A stretch of 64,000 nucleotides of DNA, taken from assembly GCA_951217055.1 (NCBI GenBank), contig OX578280.1:45325882-45389881 (forward strand). The letters are read 5' to 3'. Below the pieces are notes generated by a model. It was given only the letters and a program-made list of their open reading frames with translations. It was not told the DNA's origin and did not search any database. Source of the stretch: Gerris lacustris (lineage: Eukaryota > Arthropoda > Insecta > Hemiptera > Gerridae). The position numbers and the translations under genes are program-made. Of this stretch, positions 55,255-64,000 are shown piece after piece; positions within the stretch are counted from its first letter, which is position 1, and every line of letters starts with the position of its first letter.

Positions 55255-56242
55255 CAGGGTGGGCAAAAAAAAACGCACTTTTTTGAACACTTACAGCTCA
55301 GCTTCTGTAATAGATAAGGTATAGGGTTTGCGGGGTCTGAACATTCTTACTTTACATTCTTCTACTTTAAATTTCATATCTATAACTTAAAAAAACTATT
55401 GGGTGAAAGCCATTCAATGACGATTTGAATTAGGGTCTTAAAAAAGTCGTTGTCCGGGCAGTTTAGATGAAATAAATATATTTAAAAATGAATATTTCAC
55501 AAAATTACAAAAAAAACTAATGCATATTTTACAGATTTACTTTTTGTATGGTTCAATATGTCCTCCTTGTTCATTTATGACAGACAGCCTGCGCCAGCAC
55601 TCTCCTTATACAGTGGGATGTGGCCCAGCAATAGTTGATTTACGCATATCATCCCAGGCACGAAGAAGTTAGAAGTTCATTAACGTCCTTTATTCTGCCC
55701 CCCCCCCCCCCCCCCCACACTTACACTCTTTGTTTTTACCAACCCCAGACAGAGTAATCAATTGGATTTAGGTCTGGACTATTGGGCTGCCACTCGTCTG
55801 GCTGAATGAAGTCTGGGCAATTCTCTTGCAAGTATTGAATTGTTTGCAAGGAGCGATGGGATGGCACCATCTTGCATAAACTTGTAATTTGGAATTTGAT
55901 CTTCAATTTCAGGCAACATTGTGCTTAACACATCTTCAATGTTTGTTATAACACTGAGGGACTCCTCCCACATACCTACAAACAACCCCCACTCCACCAT
56001 GTGGTAATTTATTCTATCAAATCTATAATACGAGACAACGATTAATACTAGGACAAAGACTTTTTTTAAGACCCTAATTCAAATCGTCATTGCATGGCTC
56101 TCACCCAATAGTTTGTTAAGTTATAGATATGAAATTTAAAGTAGGAGAATGTAGTTTTCAGACCCCGCAAGCCCTATATCTCTATCTATTACAGAAGCTG
56201 AGCTATAAGTAATCAAAAAAGTGCGTTTTTTTGCCCACCCTG
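55255..56242 (-). mobile_element. mariner-type element with ~205-bp TIRs
   Basis: CAGGGTGGGCAAAAAAA at 55255 and TTTTTTTGCCCACCCTG ending at 56242, flanked by TA on both sides (55253-55254, 56243-56244), the Tc1/mariner target. The inverted arms extend about 205 bp (to GGTCTTAAAAAAGTC). Inside are minus-strand transposase pieces and a C19 tract (55698-55716). At 988 bp it has lost most of its coding region. Confidence 0.88.
55537..56000 (-). pseudogene. mariner/IS630-type transposase remnant
   Basis: The upper part reads NYKFMQDGAIPSLLANNS (second catalytic Asp in QDGA). After a frame change comes QYLQENCPDFIQPDEWQ then PNSPDLNPIDYSVW, the catalytic D of the DDE/D triad. After the poly-C interruption the C-terminal region is visible in another frame as RAWDDMRKS, WRRLSVINEQGGHIEPYKK and TAA (55539-55537). 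The N-terminal DNA-binding half and the first catalytic Asp are absent. At least two frame breaks plus the C19 tract make it dead. Confidence 0.8.
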
Positions 56243-56244
56243 TA

Positions 56245-57040
56245 TATAAGTTTCAGGCAAGGTTTTGAACCTGACCTATACTGCAAAGTTATTTCACACT
56301 GCGCTCACGAATTGGTTCAAAATTCTCTAACATGTAAAAATGCCCTTACAAAAAAGATGTACTTTACAAGCTACTAAATAAATTAATAATGTTTATACCG
56401 CATAAGGACCGTAGATAAATATAATATATATAATAATATTCATATAGGTACGAGTAATTCTACACAGTCAAGGGAACCATAAATAAAATTCAACCAAGCA
56501 AAAGAAAGTTCTGCTTGAAGAATATTAAAGTACAATAAAGTTTGAAAAATTCTTTGTACAGCAACATAAACAAAATGATGTATAAAAGAAGAGATAATAT
56601 TGAATTTCAATTTCCTTATAATACTTAACTCTTCTCTGGATAGATACCTCGAGGGACGGAGTCAGTTCTTAAATATGAAACCATAAATATAACTTATAGT
56701 ACAACAGTATATATATAAAGGTATACAAAGGGGTTCGACATAACTTGGTTGACCATCCTTACCTTAAATATATTTCATATAAATTGACGTTTATAGAACA
56801 AAATATAACTAAATATAATGAAAACAATATTTGAACATAATATCCTCAGGGAAACCCCTAGGCTACATCAGAAGTATGAAAAAATTGACCTTTGAGATTA
56901 AATTAATTTAAAGGTCCAGGAAATATGTTTATCGTAACATGATAAATATTCGCGTATACGCTGAACGAACATAGTTTTTAAACCTCCCTCTCTTTTTCTC
57001 TAAATATTTCTATTTATAAATTTATATTTAAAAGAAATTT
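56245..57040. other. AT-rich, nothing recognised
   Basis: No shared repeat or meaningful ORF found. Confidence 0.4.
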
Positions 57041-57049
57041 TACGAAATA

Positions 57050-57181
57050 GTACATTACGCGTCGAGTGCGGAAAGTAGCATTTTGCATGCGAGTGTGGAG
57101 TTTGCACCCGAGCGACAGCGAGGGTTGTAAAACCACACGAGCAATGCAAAATGCCGTTTTCGCTCGAGTTGCGTTCCGTAC
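57050..57181. repeat. imperfect inverted repeat
   Basis: GTACATTACGCGTCGAGTGC ... GCATTTTGCATGCGAGTGTGG is mirrored by CCACACGAGCAATGCAAAATG ... CTCGAGTTGCGTTCCGTAC; CG-rich for this window and adjacent to the next element. Confidence 0.6.
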
Positions 57182-57627
57182 TTTATCTACGATTGTTAGA
57201 TTTAAATAATAAATACAGAAAAAAATAAACTTGCTGTATGTAAGTTCGTATCTCTCTCTTGACAAAGATGGCATTAATTCTTGAGTTCTATTTTTTGCTG
57301 AATTAATTATTTCTGGAGGAGTATTATTCTCCACATTTTCGTCAAAGTCACTTAATTCACTCATTGTTTTTCAATAAAAACTCGATATAAACAGCTACTT
57401 TAATGAAAGAACAGCAAATTAGTTTTGTTAAATGTAAACAAACTAGCTAATCGTGCGTAAAGCTGAAGAATTCCTCTTCTTTACCGCACTAGTGTGGTAA
57501 AGAAGAGGAATTCTTCAGAACTATGAGACGCGCATGCGCAATAAATACAAGTACGTAAATAATTACTTTCAACGCATCTAAACAGAGATATAATGTTTAT
57601 ATTTCTTATCAATCGTAGATAAAGTAT
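57179..57627 (-). mobile_element. 449-bp TIR element carrying a coding fragment
   Basis: TACTTTATCTACGATTG (57179) and CAATCGTAGATAAAGTA (ending 57627) are perfect inverted ends of 17 bp. Inside are a minus-strand coding start (57222-57364) and a 24-bp-arm perfect palindrome (57463-57518: GAAGAATTCCTCTTCTTTAC / GTAAAGAAGAGGAATTCTTC). No TSD could be fixed because the flanks are AT-rich. Confidence 0.6.
57222..57364 (-). CDS. N-terminal coding fragment, Crypton/tyrosine-recombinase-like
   Basis: Starts at ATG (57364-57362) with an acidic leader (MSELSDFDENVENN), then SAKNRTQELMPSLSRERYEL and TYSKF. The 'LLP..SRERY...Y..F' pattern is what I know from the N-terminal SAM-like domain of invertebrate Crypton-type tyrosine-recombinase-derived proteins (from memory). 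The frame stays open to 57014 but loses protein-like character near 57222, where AGCAA|GTTTAT could be a splice donor. It therefore looks like a first exon captured in a small TIR element. The catalytic recombinase domain is not in this window. Confidence 0.4.
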
Positions 57628-57629
57628 AT

Positions 57630-58276
57630 TACAACTATCATTATTAGATAAATATTTGGACGGACATAACCCACGGACATTCCGGACATGAATCGAAAGG
57701 TAACGTGTATATATTTAAAAAAAATCCTTAATATTTGCCTCACAAATAAATCCTACTCTGTAGGGTCATTAAACTTCTGATCTTCCGACAATAGCGGCCT
57801 TTACCGCGGCCTTTACGGTTATCTTTCGTTTGGAAAAGGAAACACTTATTCCCTGCGTCTCTCGGACACAACTATCCTACTAGGAGAAATGTTGGTGAGA
57901 TGTTGGCAGAGCCAAGTTTTACTAGATCAGGTGTGTTCAGTCACACGTATTATATCGGGCCTCGACTATACAATCAGCTCCCTCAATCCATCAAGTCTGC
58001 ACCATCTTATCCTGCTTTCAGGAAAAGGTTGATACAGCACATTAAAATTTGATGAGACTACTTTATCTTATATTTCTGGTAATACATCAGTAAATTAAAA
58101 TATAAATAGGAATTTATTGAGATTATCTATAAATAATTTAACTTGATTCTTTTATTTTATTTTACTTTTTATTTATTTATTTCTATTTTTTTTTTTTTTC
58201 TATTTCATTTTATTTATTTATTTTTTTATTTATTTATTTATTTTTTTATTTATTTATTATTTTTTTTATTTATTTA

Positions 58277-58314
<38 letters not shown>

Positions 58315-58485
58315 TTTTATTTTTATTTTTTTCTATTACTTCCTTTTTTAGAGTCAAAGTCACCCCCTTCCTCAAGCTTTGCTTACTTGGGGGTGCATCA
58401 TAAGATTAATTTATATTTTGTATGTTGTAGTTGTTTTTTTACATGATGGAAATAAAGGTTTATTTATTTATTTATTTTTTTATTT
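57630..58485 (+). mobile_element. 5'-truncated LINE, 3' end
   Basis: A decayed ORF end (57795-58052) is followed by a 3' UTR with a long T/TTTA-rich tract and (ATT)n (58150-58330), then a short conserved-looking block (AAGCTTTGCTTACTTGGG, 58373-58390), GATGGAAATAAAGG (58446-58459) and a (TTTA)n tail ending near 58485. An ORF end plus AATAAA-like signal plus short tandem tail is characteristic of CR1/Jockey-type LINE 3' ends. The 5' boundary is unclear. Confidence 0.65.
57795..58052 (+). pseudogene. C-terminal end of LINE ORF2
   Basis: 85 codons end at TGA 58050-58052. The final part, TYYIGPRLYNQLPQSIKSA then YPAFRKRLIQHI, matches the C-terminal 'YN.LP..I.......FK..L' signature found after the RT domain in Jockey/CR1-type non-LTR elements. 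The RT itself is absent, and a TAG just upstream (57792) closes the frame, so this is a 5'-truncated copy. It is on the plus strand and of a different family from the LINE remnant at 16416-17160. Confidence 0.65.
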
Positions 58486-58489
58486 TACA

Positions 58490-58775
58490 CTTGCGCGCTT
58501 TCCTGCAGGAAAGAACGAATGTGTATAGGCCGCTACTATCAACTTATGCTATTATTTGGGAATACTAGATTTTTCTTAGTTACGCTAAACTCACATTTAT
58601 ATTGAATACTAATGCAATTTAACTTTCCCGAGAATGCGACGACAAATTTGGCTTACCTGGTATTTAAAAAGAATACTAATGCAATTCAACTTATCTGAAA
58701 ATGCAACCAATTTAATTATTGCAGTTAGTAAAACTCATATTAACTAAAACAAAATACGTGTGGTGTCGTGGGACA
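58490..58775. other. short tandem duplication
   Basis: GAATACTAATGCAATTTAACTT (58604) is repeated as GAATACTAATGCAATTCAACTT (58670), each followed by a GA(G)AATGC(G/A)AC-type block. No gene. Confidence 0.5.
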
Positions 58776-58814
58776 CTCGGTAGGAACGAAGTTCCTTACA
58801 TTTTTCATAAAATA

Positions 58815-59387
58815 CAGGGTGGAGCGCGGCAGACGTATGAATTTGAAGAGGGATTGCTCCCTTCCTATTGGTCCAAGACGGTTGAGAGTAGGGTCGTTTG
58901 AAAGAGGGGGACGGGAAGTTTAGGTTCCACGTTTCATCAGGACGGAGCCACAGCCCACACAGCAAGGGTTTGCGTAAACTTTTTGCAAGGCAGATTTCCC
59001 GGGTGTCTCATCTCTTTAAGAGGCGATTTAAACTGGCCAGCAAGATTGCCTGATTTGGCTCCTTGTGATTTTTTCTGTAGGGATACCTTAAATCCTTGGT
59101 GTACAGCGAACGTCCCAGAACCCTGGATGCCCTCAAGAACAACATTCGAGCCAAAATTGCCGAAATTCCTGTGGAAAGGCTCGAAAGAGTGCAAAAAAAC
59201 TTCGAAAAAAGGCTTAATCAGTGTTTGGAGTGTAAGGGGAACCACTTATCCGATACTTTGTTTAAATCTAGGTAAATTTAAATTTCCCATGTTATTAAAT
59301 CAGGAAAAAATTTAAAAAAAAATTATTTTGTAACATTCTGTGTTTTATTACATTTTCAAATTCATACGTCTACGGCGCTCCACCCTG
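58815..59387 (+). mobile_element. 573-bp mariner-type element inserted in family G
   Basis: CAGGGTGGAGCGCGGCAGAC and the mirrored GTCTACGGCGCTCCACCCTG form ~35-bp TIRs with two mismatches, with TA on both sides (58813-58814 and 59388-59389). It contains the C-terminal half of a transposase on the plus strand. The N-terminal half was deleted. Confidence 0.9.
58932..59275 (+). pseudogene. IS630/mariner-type transposase C-terminal remnant
   Basis: FHQDGATAHTARV carries the second catalytic Asp. It is followed by NWPARLPDLAPCDFF, the conserved block with the third catalytic Asp (PDLxPCD). A frame break occurs at about 59090-59110, after which the second frame reads RTLDALKNNIRAKIAEIP, RLERVQKNFEKRLNQCLEC and a TAA at 59273-59275. 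This C-terminal arrangement is the one known from arthropod mariner-like proteins with a WPARSPDL motif. The first catalytic Asp and DNA-binding domain are absent. Confidence 0.85.
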
Positions 59388-60179
59388 TATAAATTATAAA
59401 ATCACACTGCTAAGTACGTATACGTTGCTAACTACTTATACATGGTGGATTTAGAAAAGAGACAAAATTAAAAGTAACTCACTGTTTGTACCTAGCGGAG
59501 TTAAGGCAAAATTAAAAGAAAAGCATTATTTGTATCATTAGAGCCAGTGCCTTACAATAAATATGTATGAATATTGAGAAAAAAGTTAATAATGATGAGT
59601 TTATAGTTAAAGAGTATTTTTATAGTTGGTAGGAAATAGGACTGTTTTCTACCTACCCGGCCTACTAATTTAAAATATTACAAAATATACCTCTTCTAAT
59701 TAAAATCGTTCGTCAGAACGTAAGATATCGGTAAAAACGTTGGTTTCTTTATTTTAAACGTTTAATAAATTTAGCGATCTTTATTACTTCATAGTAGTGT
59801 CGGTGTTAGTTTTATTAAACAAATTTGTTTGTATCGTTAAATTGATGAAGTTAGAATTTTTTACCGTCCTAAAATTCCAATTTTATGTTTGAAGCTTGCT
59901 TTACGCGAGCGTTGCGCGTGAACGCTTGGACGGATAACGTTATTCAGCGAACTCAGCCTGGGCATTGGTAAAATGAACGTGTGTACCAAATTTACACTAA
60001 CTCGGTCATCTTTTACTCAAGTTATCGTCGTCGGGAGATTTCATGACGCTTGGTTTTGTGACGGTGGTTTTTTTCGGATTCACTCCCAGGCTCCAGAACG
60101 TGCCATAAGGAACTTAGTTCCAAAATAGACTAAACTCGTATTTAATTAGAATATTGATACAATTTGAGTTTCCTGGGAA

Positions 60180-60600
60180 GTTATTTTGGTTCCGAGCTTA
60201 CCGAAGTTAAACACTGTGATCATTCTGAAGAACACAGTTTTTTAATTTCTCTGATTGTGTGTCTCTCTGACGGTCTGTCCATCGACGTTTTTGCACACTA
60301 ACATACCTTAAGAACTACTTCCGGTATAAATTAAATTTTTATGGTTGGTAATAATTAGTCCATTGTTGGTCCCATATTAATTTCTATCTTTTGCGCCTAT
60401 TAGTTCCCTTCCACATGTACAAACTTACTTTTATTAAGAGCTATATCTTAAGTAGAATTTTGGCTGGTTGGTCGAAAGTTCCCCAAGAGATTGTTCCATC
60501 ATATTAATTTCAACCTTCAGTGCATATTAACTATTGCTAAATTGATACTTTTATTCAAGTAAAAAATGAACAATTTTGACACATTTAAGTATAAAGTAAG
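60180..60600 (+). repeat. family A dispersed repeat
   Basis: GTTCCGAGCTTACCGAAG, CATCGACGTTTTTGCACACT, CCATTGTTGGTCCCATATTA, TTCCACATGTACAAAC and TAAATTGATACTTTTATTCA in the same order as 52490-52870; lacks the GAGGAAGCTATGTGCCAC end. Confidence 0.6.
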
Positions 60601-61482
60601 ATGATTATCGTGGTGATGGATTTTGTAGATGTGAGAAAAACTATTTAGAACATGTTGCATTGATGAAATGCGACCTTGACTAAAGTCATCTTCAGTCTTT
60701 CATAACTAAAACAACCAAACAATAATGTCAATTTCTCATATTCTTTAGAACATAATTACTCGTACTTATACTTTTTATCCCTTAGTAATCTAAATTTATT
60801 TTGGCATAATCAGTTTACTCACGTATAAAGTTATTTTTCTTTCTCTCTAGGAGAGCGACCGAAATTGGTCGTTAAGTTTAAAATTTAAAATAAAATTGGT
60901 CAACTGACCCAATACAAAAATAAAAAAATTAAATTTATTAAACATAATAAACAGCCAACAACAAATTTTAATGGTAGCAACGTAAAAATTAATATAATAA
61001 ATCAACAATATAAATAAAATTAAATGGTTCAAATTAATTGTAATCAATTTACAATATTTATATTGTATATCGTTATTTTTTTTAAAGTATTGTTCATTTA
61101 TTATAATAATTTTTACGTTGTTACCATTAAAATTTGTTGTTTGCTGTTTGCCATGTTTGATAAATTTAAAAAAAAAAATTATGTTGTATTTGGTTAGTTG
61201 ACCAATTATTTTTTAAATTTTAAAGTTAACGACCAATTTATGACGCTCTCCCAGAGAGAAAGAAAAATGACTCTATAAGTGAGTAAACTGATTACGTTAA
61301 AAGAAATTTAGGTTACTGTTATTGGGATAAAAACTATATGTAATTTGTTCTAATGGAAATGAGTAAGTGTCAATATTGTTTGGCTGTTATAGTTTATAAA
61401 GAACATATGTGCACTAAAGCAACATGTTTTAAATAATTTTTTTCTCACACCTACAAATCCATCTTCACGATAATCATCATAA
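60598..61482. mobile_element. 885-bp giant foldback
   Basis: Left arm (60598-61020) starts GATGATTATCGTGGTGATGG and passes through TCAGTTTACTCAC, TTTTTCTTTCTCTCTAGGAG, AATTGGTCGTTAA and ACAACAAATTTTAATGGTA. The right arm (61080-61482) mirrors these and ends in ATCTTCACGATAATCATC. The arms are about 410 bp with substitutions and small indels, around a ~60-base AT-rich loop. No protein is encoded. A transcript would form a very long hairpin. Confidence 0.8.
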
Positions 61483-61484
61483 AA

Positions 61485-63125
61485 TATATAAAGATGTACA
61501 TAAACTTAATGTATGTATATAATTTAACTATAATTATTTGGAGGGATATTATGCATAATGGTTTGAGAGGAACAGCATCAGAATTACTACGAAACTAGTT
61601 TTAAAAGGTAAAAAACAATGCTTTTTACTGTAAATCAGCAGAAACTTTTTTAACAAATTTATAAAATATTCTTACCTAATTTACATTTCTCAACGTAATA
61701 ACGTTTTTTTTAATGAAAAAGAATATAAAAGTTGTCTAAAATTGATTCGCATAAAAATAATATGATTAGTAACAGAATATTCACTGATTCTTAAAATTTA
61801 GGCTTTCTTAGTCTTTAAAGCAGGTTTTTTCTTAAATAGTCCAGATATAAGTCTCTTAAAAAAGTATATATTTTACATCCTATTATTTCTACGGTTTTTA
61901 ATTATTATTAATACAATCAATTTATTTATAATAATTACCACAGTTAAGTTCGTTAAAAAAGGATAACTTAAAAAAACAATTAATTTAAATAAAAATAATA
62001 ATATGTAAACCAGTGAATTAATTGTCCATTATTCTATATAATACTTTATATTCAATGCACCACTTATATATTCTTATTTTATTTTATTCCATCACATAAA
62101 GTATGATTGTTTGGATCTGGTTCGATTTCAAGTAGGAACACATTTAGTTTTATTGAATATTAAGTATTTATTGTTTAAGGTTAAAAAATCGAAGGTAGAT
62201 TTGCAGAAAGAAGGTTGAAATAAATGTTTGACTAACAGTGGGATATGGGATATATATGGACAAACAGTGGGGTTTTCAACTGACTATCCAATTTTTTTTT
62301 ATAAAAGTGAACTAAAGAATTGGACAGACCAATAGACTTATAAGAGAAAAAAAATGTTCGTTTATGCCTTAATTTATATAAGAATAAATTAAAATATGAA
62401 TTTATGTTCACTTAAAGTGTACTGATTCATCGAATTATGTAAAATTAACATACCTTTTGTTAAACATAGTTACATATATAAATGCAGGCAAATATTCTAG
62501 AGGCTAATTGATATTAAATAAAGAAAGAAATTAGAATTAACAGATAACGAAAGTGTTAAATTGATTATAAATGACCTTATCAAAGTTCTGAATAGTGTAA
62601 ATAAAATATAAAGTTTAAAAGGGAAGCGACTTTGTTGCCTTATCAAAAGGCTTAACAAATTAGACTAGAATTAACGTAGCAGGATTAATAAACACTTGAG
62701 TACACAGGATAATAATAGTAATATTAATAATGAGAGAGAACTTTAATCCGTCTACTTTATTACTTCAACTTATTGGTGTTAACTTTTTAATACTAAGTAA
62801 AGTATTAATTAATAATTTACATATTGAACTTTCAATCATTCTTTAATTAAACTATGAATTTTACCTAAAACTTTTGGATTGGAATTGATTCCTTGATTTA
62901 ATCTTTTGGTTTTATCTTAACAAATGTGTGCAAAATTGAATATATATTACAGGATTGAGTTATCCCATGAAAGAATAGAAGATTATACTATTGTTATGTT
63001 GAACATAAGTATATTTTCGATCTTTTATTAAACTCTTATAAACTGTTAGAGAAAAATAAATAATTATTGTTCCGGGTTTTTTATTTATAAAAATATATTA
63101 TAGTTCGTTTGATTGTTAATTTGAT
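61485..63125. other. long AT-rich stretch, nothing recognised
   Basis: No repeats shared with the rest of the window, no RNA gene and no notable ORF were found in 1.6 kb. Confidence 0.45.
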
Positions 63126-63129
63126 GCTA

Positions 63130-63660
63130 AAATTATGAAATATTCTGCCAATTAACGTGGAACATAGCTTCCTCGCGTCCTATTTATAATATTTTAATGA
63201 TTTTATGCTTTTATAACCTGTTTTGTCAAATTTATAACATCCCCCCCCCCTCATTTAAAAAAAAAAATAATCCCTTAAAATTGTTATGATTATAAACAAA
63301 TTTAAAGAGCGCAGACGGATGAAATTAATCTGGGGCTATCTACAAGCTAATTTTGACCAACCATCCAAATGTTATAAAAAATCAGATAAGTACTTTTGAA
63401 GGTGTAGGTGTAAATAAATAAATGTATGATTGTGCACACGTGTAAAAGAAAAAATGGGCCCAGAAGGTTGAAACTTCTATAGGACCAACAATGGAATACT
63501 CGCATGATAATCGAATGAGAAGTTTTTAAAGTAGTTTTCGCAAATATTAAGCGATAGACCAAAAATGTTACCTGATGTCTGACACGGATTTCTGTCTTGC
63601 CATTTTTGAAATCGGAGACATAAAAACGTCGGAAAGCTCGGAAGCAATATTCATTTCTGT
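63130..63660 (-). repeat. family A dispersed repeat, inverted, near full length
   Basis: TTCTGCCAATTAACGTGGAA and CATAGCTTCCTCGCGTCC at the left, a C10 tract (63241-63250), GCGCAGACGGATGAAATTAA, GAAGGTGTAGGTGTAAATAA and finally GAAAGCTCGGAAGCAA. It is the reverse of 52490-53020. Confidence 0.65.
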
Positions 63661-64000
63661 ATAATTTTTCTCAATTCTTAGTCTTTATTTATTCGTATAT
63701 AGATACTTTATACATTTTTATACATGAAAAAGAAGAAGAAATTAGTATCATATTTTAAAAATTGAATAATATGTTTTTGTTTTCTTTTTTTTCTATTCTT
63801 TATAATTAATTTTCTTGTGCAAAATATGTCTGGTTTTTTTCTTAAATTATTTTTGTTTTTTTGCCCGAAACCATAAAACAACCTTTTAATTAGAACCAGA
63901 GAAAGAAAGAAAGAAAGAAAACATATATATATAGTATAAGAGTTTTATTACAGCTAATTGTGTGTAAAGAAAAAAAAGATAGCTTGATGGGAAAGGCTGA
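63661..64000. other. AT-rich end with GAAA microsatellite
   Basis: (GAAA)n at 63899-63920, followed by ATATATATA. No gene recognised before the window ends. Confidence 0.5.

Larger units (their letters stand above)
58782..60125. repeat. family G foldback MITE, copy 2, interrupted
   Basis: Begins GGAACGAAGTTCCTTACATT and ends AAGGAACTTAGTTCCAAAA; it is the reverse orientation of 32555-33335. A mariner-type element (58815-59387) sits in its left end. Copy 1 shows the empty sequence CATTTTTCATTAAATATAAA, so the insertion is directly readable. Confidence 0.75.

Noticed and set aside
58143..58403. Phe/Tyr-rich ORF
   Set aside because: Produced by the T-rich and ATT-repeat 3' UTR of the LINE remnant.

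Overview
This is 64 kb of AT-rich eukaryotic nuclear DNA, almost entirely non-coding and built from transposable elements. The spectrum points to an invertebrate animal, most likely an arthropod: a mag-like Ty3/Gypsy element with very short LTRs, mariner/IS630-type transposases, several hAT elements with 8-bp target duplications, two LINE remnants, tRNA-derived SINE candidates, many foldback MITEs and long (TA)n arrays. The species cannot be fixed from the sequence. There are no prokaryotic-style operons, rRNA or CRISPR arrays, and no convincing complete host gene.

Layout. 0-11 kb: intron-like AT-rich DNA with dispersed repeats (families A-D), a nested palindromic MITE (6.83-7.21 kb) and three short open stretches bounded by plausible splice sites (90-183 minus, 5955-6182 minus, 10557-10631 plus), the best hints of host genes. 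11-18 kb: an inverted-repeat element, a decayed hAT element with exact 8-bp TSD (12758-14256), a tRNA-type SINE and a minus-strand LINE RT remnant. 18-24 kb: (TA)n with palindromes, then a complete Ty3/Gypsy (mag-like) retrotransposon (19481-23816) with identical 97-bp LTRs and 5-bp TSD, its pol split by two +1 frame breaks, each on the same AAAAAAAGAAA 11-mer; then a zinc-finger pseudogene. 24-38 kb: MITEs, a 656-bp foldback, a 1.9-kb hAT-type element with TSD, a four-level nest of elements (31.9-34.7 kb) and a GC-rich composite repeat. 38-42.7 kb: the least repetitive part, with two unassigned ORFs. 42.7-45.3 kb: a DNA transposon with ~325-bp TIRs, 8-bp TSD and a broken transposase of a family I cannot place in a named superfamily; the best candidate for an under-described system. 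45-64 kb: more repeats, a ZBED/hAT pseudogene, two mariner-type elements with broken transposases, a small TIR element carrying what looks like a Crypton/tyrosine-recombinase-type first exon, a LINE 3' end, and an 885-bp foldback.

The genes do not form a host pathway. The window records successive insertions; the Gypsy element looks youngest (identical LTRs), while most DNA transposons carry stops, frameshifts and internal deletions. A second pattern is at least 15 G or C homopolymers of 9-19 bases, several at or near transposon termini.
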